A DNA stretch of 33,476 nucleotides, taken from assembly GCF_001417955.2 (NCBI RefSeq), contig NZ_LKTM01000353.1, positions 1-33,476 of the forward strand, written 5' to 3'. The DNA is from Mycobacterium gordonae. GTDB taxonomy: Bacteria; Actinomycetota; Actinomycetes; Mycobacteriales; Mycobacteriaceae. Below, in pieces: positions 29,051 through 33,476 of the stretch. The notes below the pieces were generated by a model. That model was not told the origin of the DNA and did no database searches. It saw only the letters and a program-made list of their open reading frames with translations. Numbering within the stretch: position 1 is the first letter of the stretch; each line of letters opens with the position of its first letter. Made by a program: the position numbers and the translations under genes.

Positions 29051-30123
29051 GTCGCCTGTTGCAGCCGCGCCTGTTTGTCGGCTTCGCTCAGCGCATCGAA
29101 CAGCGCGTCCAGGTCGCCGTCGAGAACCTGGTCGAGGTTGTGCGACTTGAAGCCGATGCGGTGATCGGTGATGCGGTTCTCGGGGAAGTTGTAGGTCCGG
29201 ATGCGTTCGCTGCGGTCGACCGTGCGGATCTGGCTGGCGCGGTCGGCCGAGGCGTCGGCGAGCGCCTGCTCCTCGGCCAGCACCTGCAGGCGGGCGGCGA
29301 GCACCTGAAGCGCCCGGGTCTTGTTCTGCAACTGTGAGCGTTCGTTCTGGCAGGTGACGACGATGCCGGTGGGCAGGTGCGTGATCCGCACCGCGGAGTC
29401 GGTGGTGTTCACGCCCTGGCCGCCTTTGCCCGATGATCGGTAGACGTCGATTCGCAGGTCGGACTCGTCGATCTGAACCTCGCCGACTTCCTCGGGTTCG
29501 GGGTAGACCAGCACGCCGGCGGCCGAGGTGTGGACCCGGCCCTGTGACTCGGTCACCGGAACCCGCTGCACGCGGTGCACGCCGCCCTCGAACTTCATCC
29601 GCGACCACACGCCGTCGGCGCTGTCGCCCTTACTGCCGATGGCCAGCGTCGCGTCTTTGTAGCCGCCCAGATCCGACGTGGTCTCGCCCAGCACCGTGAC
29701 CGTCCAGCCGTGGCGTTCGGCGTACCGGATGTACATCCTGGCCAGGTCGGCGGCGAACAAGGCCGACTCCTCGCCCCCTTCACCGGATTTCACCTCGAGC
29801 ACGATGTCGTCGGCGTCGTGCGGGTCGCGGGGTGCCAGCATGTCGGTGAGCTGGGTGTCCAGCTCCGCGACCCGGGCCTCCAGTTCGGTGACCTCCTCGG
29901 CGAAGGATGCGTCGTCGACGGCCAGTTCACGGGCCGTCTCCAGATCGTCGCGGGCCGACACCAGCTTGCGGTGGGTCGCGACGATCGGCGCCAACCGCGC
30001 GAAGCGGCGTCCGGCTTTGCGCGCCTCATCGGGCTTGCTGTGCAGTTCGGGATCGGCGAGCGCCTTCTCGAGAGCTGCGTGCTCGGCGAGCAGGACGTCA
30101 ATCGTCTGCACCGGCTGCGTCAT
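29047..30123 (-). CDS. prfA: Peptide chain release factor 1
   Basis: A 358-residue RF1 that reads UAA and UAG. The codon-recognition tripeptide is PVT at 189-191 (PAT in E. coli), and the hydrolysis motif GGQ is at 234-236 in GKGGQGVNTTDS. The ATG at 30123 has an excellent GGGAGGTGA just upstream. It is followed by its own modifying enzyme, prmC. Confidence 0.97.
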   Translation of the reverse strand: MTQPVQTIDVLLAEHAALEKALADPELHSKPDEARKAGRRFARLAPIVATHRKLVSARDDLETARELAVDDASFAEEVTELEARVAELDTQLTDMLAPRDPHDADDIVLEVKSGEGGEESALFAADLARMYIRYAERHGWTVTVLGETTSDLGGYKDATLAIGSKGDSADGVWSRMKFEGGVHRVQRVPVTESQGRVHTSAAGVLVYPEPEEVGEVQIDESDLRIDVYRSSGKGGQGVNTTDSAVRITHLPTGIVVTCQNERSQLQNKTRALQVLAARLQVLAEEQALADASADRASQIRTVDRSERIRTYNFPENRITDHRIGFKSHNLDQVLDGDLDALFDALSEADKQARLQQAT

Positions 30124-30162
30124 GTCACCTCCCTGGTAGCCGCTTCGAACCCCGAACGCGAA

Positions 30163-30205
30163 CCGACGCCCGGCCTGCGCTGGTATCGCACAGTTCGGGC
30201 GTCGG
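30163..30205 (-). terminator. Hairpin between rpmE and prfA
   Basis: Perfect 10-bp arms (30163-30172 and 30196-30205, CCGACGCCCG) with a nested 4-bp stem in the loop, 9 nt after the rpmE stop. No U-tract follows, so it may be a partial terminator, an mRNA 3'-end stabiliser, or a regulatory fold that lets part of the transcription run into prfA. Confidence 0.6.
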
Positions 30206-30213
30206 AAAGGCAG

Positions 30214-30447
30214 CTATTTGTCGGCCGCAGCTTTGTCCGCGTTGCGCTTGCCGTAGCGCTTCTCGAAGCGCGCGACCCGGCCACCGCTGTCGAGAATCTT
30301 CTGCTTGCCGGTGTAGAAGGGATGGCACTGCGAGCAGACCTCGGCCACGATGCGGCCACCCGGCTTGGTGCTGCGGGTGGTGAAGGAATTCCCGCAACCG
30401 CAGACCACGGTGGTCTCCTCGTAGGCGGGATGGATGTCAGTTTTCAT
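30214..30447 (-). CDS. rpmE: 50S ribosomal protein L31, zinc-binding form
   Basis: A 77-residue L31. Cysteines C16, C18, C38 and C41 (CGCG and CSQC) form the zinc site, so this is the C+ form used when zinc is sufficient. The ATG at 30447 (MKTDIHPAY) fits the family start and has AGAGGA upstream; a longer frame to 30546 is not supported. Divergent from the Insig-like gene across 220 bp. A CATAAT at about 30534-30539 on the minus strand is a possible -10. Confidence 0.95.
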   Translation of the reverse strand: MKTDIHPAYEETTVVCGCGNSFTTRSTKPGGRIVAEVCSQCHPFYTGKQKILDSGGRVARFEKRYGKRNADKAAADK

Positions 30448-30631
30448 GCTGTCCTCTTCGTCATATGCCACTCGGGGCCCCTGGTCGGCCCGGACCGCGA
30501 ACCTGAAGTGGTTCCGAGTGATCGACCGTCGATTATGCCAGGTCAACCTACGTCAGCCTAAACGCCGGGGTGGGGATGCCTATTCCCGCCGCGGAGCCTC
30601 GCTTCCGCGCTGCCCGGTCCGCTGTCAACCG

Positions 30632-30667
30632 TTGCCAACGGCGGCGGGATTGGCGTAAGAGAACCTG
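30632..30667 (+). promoter_or_regulatory. Putative promoter of the Insig-like gene (leaderless)
   Basis: TTGCCA (30632-30637), an 18-nt spacer, and TAAGAG (30656-30661), which ends 6 nt before the ATG at 30668. The -10 lacks the final T. No Shine-Dalgarno is visible. Confidence 0.4.
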
Positions 30668-31234
30668 ATGCAACTGCGGATACCCAGCATCGCTCTGCTG
30701 TTCGCCATCGGGGGCATCGCCGGCCTGATCGGCGATCACGGTCATGTCGTCACCGGCACTCTGGTGTACCTGCCGGCGTCGCATCGGGTCCCGTTCGTAT
30801 GGACCAGCCCGATCTGGTTTCCCGCACTCGTGGGTGGTGCCACCGTCCTGCTGGCCGAGCTGCGGTTGCACCTCGGGGCGGCGCGCACGGCTGTGACGGC
30901 GCGCCAAGGGCTCGGCGGGGTCGCGGCCGTGGTGGGCACCTACGCCGTCACCGCGCTGGCGCACACGGCGCCGGTGTTCGTCAGCACGGTGCTGATCTGC
31001 ACGATCGCGACCATCACCTGGTCGGTGCTCGGCGATCGGCTCGCCGTGGTGGGCGGAGTCGCGGTCGCCATCGTCGGGCCCGCGGCCGAGGTCGGCATCG
31101 AAGCCCTCGACGTATTTCGCTACACCCAGGGCAGCGACGGCCTGTTCGGCGTCGCGCCATGGCTGGTTCCGCTGTACTTCGCCTTCGGGGTGGTGGCGGC
31201 GCTGCTCGGCGAGATCGCCGCGAAACGGAACTAG
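30668..31234 (+). CDS. Insig-like six-helix membrane protein
   Basis: A 188-residue protein with six hydrophobic segments (about 7-22, 46-66, 82-98, 102-120, 124-142, 162-182). It resembles eukaryotic Insig: TSPIWFPALVGGATVLL matches the SSAWWVP..G segment, and DVFRYTQGSDGLFGVAPWL plus PLYFAFGVVAALLGE match the YQYTSPDFLYIRSWLP..FFSGG...G region near the C-terminus. Insig homologues exist in some mycobacteria; the one from M. vanbaalenii was crystallised and bound a diacylglycerol. A lipid-sensing or lipid-binding role is inferred only. The N-terminal GDHGHVVTG is notable. Its TAG shares the palindrome CTAG with the convergent rho stop. I recall no gene between rho and rpmE in M. tuberculosis. 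Confidence 0.72.
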   Translation: MQLRIPSIALLFAIGGIAGLIGDHGHVVTGTLVYLPASHRVPFVWTSPIWFPALVGGATVLLAELRLHLGAARTAVTARQGLGGVAAVVGTYAVTALAHTAPVFVSTVLICTIATITWSVLGDRLAVVGGVAVAIVGPAAEVGIEALDVFRYTQGSDGLFGVAPWLVPLYFAFGVVAALLGEIAAKRN

Positions 31235-33162
31235 TCGTTGTCCATGTTGCCCGGTGTCGTCTTGGACACCTGGACGAGGAACTCGTAGTTCGTCTTCGTC
31301 TTACGCAGCTGCGACATCAGCAGGTCGATGGCCTGGTGAGAGTCCAGACCCGACAGTACCCGGCGCAGCTTGTGCACGATGCCGAACTCGTCCGGGGACA
31401 GCAGCAACTCGTCCTTCCGGGTACCCGACGGGTTGACGTCGACCGCGGGGAAAACCCGCCGTTCGGAGATCTTGCGGTCCAGCTTGAGCTCGGCGTTACC
31501 GGTGCCCTTGAACTCCTCGAAGATGACCGTGTCACCGGTGGAGCCGGTCTCGACCATCGCCGTGGCGATGATGGTCAGCGAGCCGCCTTCCTCGATGTTG
31601 CGGGCCGCACCCAGGAAACGCTTGGGCGGGTACAGCGCGGTCGAGTCGACACCACCGGACAGGATCCGGCCGGAGGCAGGCGACGCGTTGTTGTACGCGC
31701 GGCCCAGCCGGGTGATCGAGTCAAGCAGCACCACGACGTCCTTGCCCTGCTCCACCAGGCGCTTGGCGCGCTCGATGGCCAGCTCGGCGACCGACGTGTG
31801 GTCTGACGGCGGCCGGTCGAAGGTGGACGCGATGACCTCACCCTTGACCGAACGGGTCATGTCGGTGACCTCCTCGGGCCGCTCGTCGACGAGCACGACC
31901 ATGAGGTGGCATTCGGGGTTGTTCTTGGTGATCGCGTTGGCGATGTCCTGCAGGATCGTGGTCTTACCCGCCTTGGGCGGCGACACGATCAGGGCGCGCT
32001 GGCCCTTGCCGATCGGCATGATCAGGTCGATGACCCTGGTGGTCAGCCGGTCCGGCGTGGTTTCCAGACGCAGGCGCTGGTTGGGGTACAACGGCGTCAA
32101 CTTCTGGAAATCGGGACGCTTCCTGGCGTCCTCGACGGGTCCGCCGTTGACGCTGTCCAGGCGTACCAGTGGGTTGAACTTCTGCCGCTGGTTGGGCTGT
32201 TCGCCGTCTTTGGGCACCCGCACCGCGCCGGTCACCGCGTCGCCGCGCCGTAAGCCGTTCTTGCGCACCATGTTCATGGACACGTAGACGTCATGCGGAC
32301 CGGCCAGGTAACCGGAGGTGCGCACGAAGGCGTAGTTGTCCAGCACGTCGAGAATCCCGGCCACCGGCTGTACGACGTCGTCCTCGCGCAGTTCGGATTC
32401 CCCGGCCTCGCCGGTGCGCTCGCCACGGCGCCGGCGGTCGCGGAACCGGCGTCCCCGCCGGCCCTGCCGTCCGTCGCCGTCGTCGTCGGCGCCACCGCCG
32501 CCGCCGCGCTGCTGGCCGTTGCCCTGCTGGTCGCCGGACTGGTCGTTGCCCGAGTCCGCGGAGCGGTCGTCGGTGTCTGCTTTCCGCTGGCCACGCTCAC
32601 CCTGGCCGCGCTCGCGGTCACCCTGACCACGCTCACCCTTGGGCTCACCCTTGTCGCGCTCGCCGCGGTCGCGGGCCGGTTCTTTGTCGGTGTCGTCGGC
32701 GTTCTCGCCTTTGTTGCCACCGCCGGCGGACCCCGCCTGCCGGGACGCGCCACGGCGTTCGCGCCGCGGCGTTTCCGCGGCGTCGGGCGCCTCTGCGGGC
32801 GCAGCCTCCGGGGTGGTCACCTGGGCGGTGGGGGCTTCTTGTTGCGCGGCGTCGTTGCGGGCCGGCGCATCGGCTTTGGCCGATTCCTGCTGCGGCTCGG
32901 CGTCGCCGGCCGACTTGCCGTTCGCCTGTCCCCTGGTCTGCTGGATCGCGGCGATCAGCTCGCTCTTGCGCATGCCTGACGTCCCTTTGACGCCGGCTCG
33001 GTTAGCCAGTGCGCGCAGCTCAGGCAGCACCATGGTGGACAGCGAACTGGACGGCGCATTGGATTTGACGTCCGAAACATCGGAGGCGTCGGGGGTCACG
33101 GAGTTCGACACCTTGTCGGCGTCGGTGCTTTCGCCAGCCGTGATGAGGTCCGTATCAGTCAC
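31231..33162 (-). CDS. rho: Transcription termination factor Rho
   Basis: A 643-residue RNA-dependent ATPase hexamer. A Rho_N helical domain (41-76) is followed by a 180-residue low-complexity insert (about 80-256) rich in Gln/Ala/Glu and then Arg/Gly/Asp, typical of actinobacterial Rho and able to bind RNA. The cold-shock RNA-binding fold is at about 262-336 and the ATPase core follows, with the P-loop PPKAGKT ending at K400-T401 and the VDERPEEVTDM Walker B region. E. coli Rho is 419 residues. The start is GTG at 33162 with AAAGGAA upstream. It is longer than the 602 residues I recall for M. tuberculosis Rho, mainly in the insert. Confidence 0.96.
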   Translation of the reverse strand: MTDTDLITAGESTDADKVSNSVTPDASDVSDVKSNAPSSSLSTMVLPELRALANRAGVKGTSGMRKSELIAAIQQTRGQANGKSAGDAEPQQESAKADAPARNDAAQQEAPTAQVTTPEAAPAEAPDAAETPRRERRGASRQAGSAGGGNKGENADDTDKEPARDRGERDKGEPKGERGQGDRERGQGERGQRKADTDDRSADSGNDQSGDQQGNGQQRGGGGGADDDGDGRQGRRGRRFRDRRRRGERTGEAGESELREDDVVQPVAGILDVLDNYAFVRTSGYLAGPHDVYVSMNMVRKNGLRRGDAVTGAVRVPKDGEQPNQRQKFNPLVRLDSVNGGPVEDARKRPDFQKLTPLYPNQRLRLETTPDRLTTRVIDLIMPIGKGQRALIVSPPKAGKTTILQDIANAITKNNPECHLMVVLVDERPEEVTDMTRSVKGEVIASTFDRPPSDHTSVAELAIERAKRLVEQGKDVVVLLDSITRLGRAYNNASPASGRILSGGVDSTALYPPKRFLGAARNIEEGGSLTIIATAMVETGSTGDTVIFEEFKGTGNAELKLDRKISERRVFPAVDVNPSGTRKDELLLSPDEFGIVHKLRRVLSGLDSHQAIDLLMSQLRKTKTNYEFLVQVSKTTPGNMDND

Positions 33163-33223
33163 GGATTTCCTTTCTTGCCCCGCTGATCACGTCAAACGGG
33201 GATTCCTGCATCAGGTCAAGCAT
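33155..33223 (-). other. Candidate 22-codon upstream frame overlapping the rho start
   Basis: ATG at 33223 opens a frame of 22 codons whose TGA (33157-33155) lies inside rho codons 2-3, in another frame. An earlier GTG frame of 22 codons (33292-33224) stops directly before this ATG (TGAATG). Neither has a Shine-Dalgarno, so coding is uncertain. Confidence 0.25.
33178..33201 (-). promoter_or_regulatory. Hairpin in the rho leader
   Basis: CCCCG (33178-33182) pairs with CGGGG (33197-33201) around a loop that contains TGATCA. It ends a few nt before the rho ribosome binding site, where it could affect translation or Rho self-regulation. Confidence 0.45.
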
Positions 33224-33366
33224 TCAGGCAAATTGCTGAGTGCGCCCAATAATCGACTCTGAAACGGTGATCGAACAGCGAACCGAGTTCACGAGAAGAA
33301 TTGGTGGTTGTCTCAGCGTCAAGGCAGTTTGTGCAGAGCAGATGCTGCAATTGCTGGACGGGTCCG

Positions 33367-33395
33367 AGGATAGCCCGCTTCCTGGCGGGAAGCAA
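33367..33395 (-). promoter_or_regulatory. Putative rho promoter
   Basis: On the minus strand: -35 TTGCTT (33395-33390), 17-nt spacer, -10 TATCCT (33372-33367), predicting a start near 33360 and a leader of about 198 nt. The spacer is itself an inverted repeat (CCCGC/GCGGG). The rest of the 314-nt gene-free stretch 33163-33476 holds the leader hairpin, short frames and a 13-bp direct repeat; no gene is supported. Confidence 0.55.
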
Positions 33396-33419
33396 GCAAA
33401 CGGCTTGACTCACGAAAAG

Positions 33420-33467
33420 TGCCCGCGAAACGCCCTCGGTGCCTCACATAAGAATGCCCGCGAAACG
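33420..33467. repeat. 13-bp direct repeat upstream of the rho promoter
   Basis: TGCCCGCGAAACG occurs at 33420-33432 and 33455-33467, 35 nt apart, or about three to three and a half helical turns. It could be a pair of protein-binding sites upstream of the rho promoter, or a small duplication. Confidence 0.6.
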
Positions 33468-33476
33468 GTGACCGTC

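Noticed and set aside
29051..29608. Long N-terminal extension of prmC inside prfA
   Set aside because: Arg/Gly/Pro-rich shadow of the GC-rich prfA gene; the ATGA overlap start fits the family.
33216..33413. 65-codon minus-strand frame upstream of rho
   Set aside because: It begins upstream of the predicted rho promoter and spans it; no ribosome site and no recognisable protein.

Overview
The window is chromosomal DNA of a mycobacterium, most likely a slow-growing non-tuberculous species. Evidence: a PE_PGRS-type Gly-rich reading frame at the left edge, one 16S-23S-5S operon next to murA, an ATP synthase operon with the fused b-delta subunit and the mycobacterial extensions of alpha and gamma, a long helix-18 region in the 16S gene, and GC-rich genes with GTG starts. 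Gene order matches, from memory and in inverted orientation, the M. tuberculosis interval from rho (Rv1297) to the PE_PGRS next to Rv1324. The exact species was not determined.

Layout, left to right. 1-590: 3' part of a PE_PGRS frame (+). 689-2985: thioredoxin/TPR protein and fadA4 (-). 3068-3526: methylmalonyl-CoA epimerase (+). 3523-4468: small zinc-ribbon protein and nucS (-). 4568-8073: two tandem HAMP adenylate cyclases (+). 8145-10132: Ada-AlkA fusion and ogt, a methylation-repair operon (+). 10272-15386: rrf, rrl and rrs (-), with leader, promoter and antitermination boxes up to 15626. 15685-16938: murA (-). 17008-17595: cobalamin adenosyltransferase (+). 17613-26007: ATP synthase operon, transcribed right to left as Rv1303-like, atpB, atpE, atpF, atpFH, atpA, atpG, atpD, atpC and a DUF2550-type membrane protein. 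26235-30447: wecA, threonylcarbamoyl-AMP synthase, prmC, prfA and rpmE (-). 30668-31234: a six-helix membrane protein resembling the mycobacterial Insig homologue (+). 31231-33162: rho (-) with a structured leader reaching the right edge.

Functional themes: energy (F1Fo synthase), translation (rRNA, L31, RF1 and its methylase, t6A synthesis), envelope (MurA, WecA), transcription termination (Rho), DNA repair (NucS, AlkA, Ogt), cAMP signalling, and propionate/B12 metabolism (epimerase and adenosyltransferase).

The most interesting points are: (1) a compensatory change of the 18-917 base pair in the 16S central pseudoknot; (2) an Insig-like gene between rpmE and rho, absent there in M. tuberculosis as I recall it; (3) a ~20-bp-arm palindrome present twice, each time between convergent gene ends; (4) a shared start-site box in front of both cyclases and other apparently leaderless genes; (5) a rho leader with a recognisable promoter, a hairpin and short upstream frames, one overlapping the rho start.
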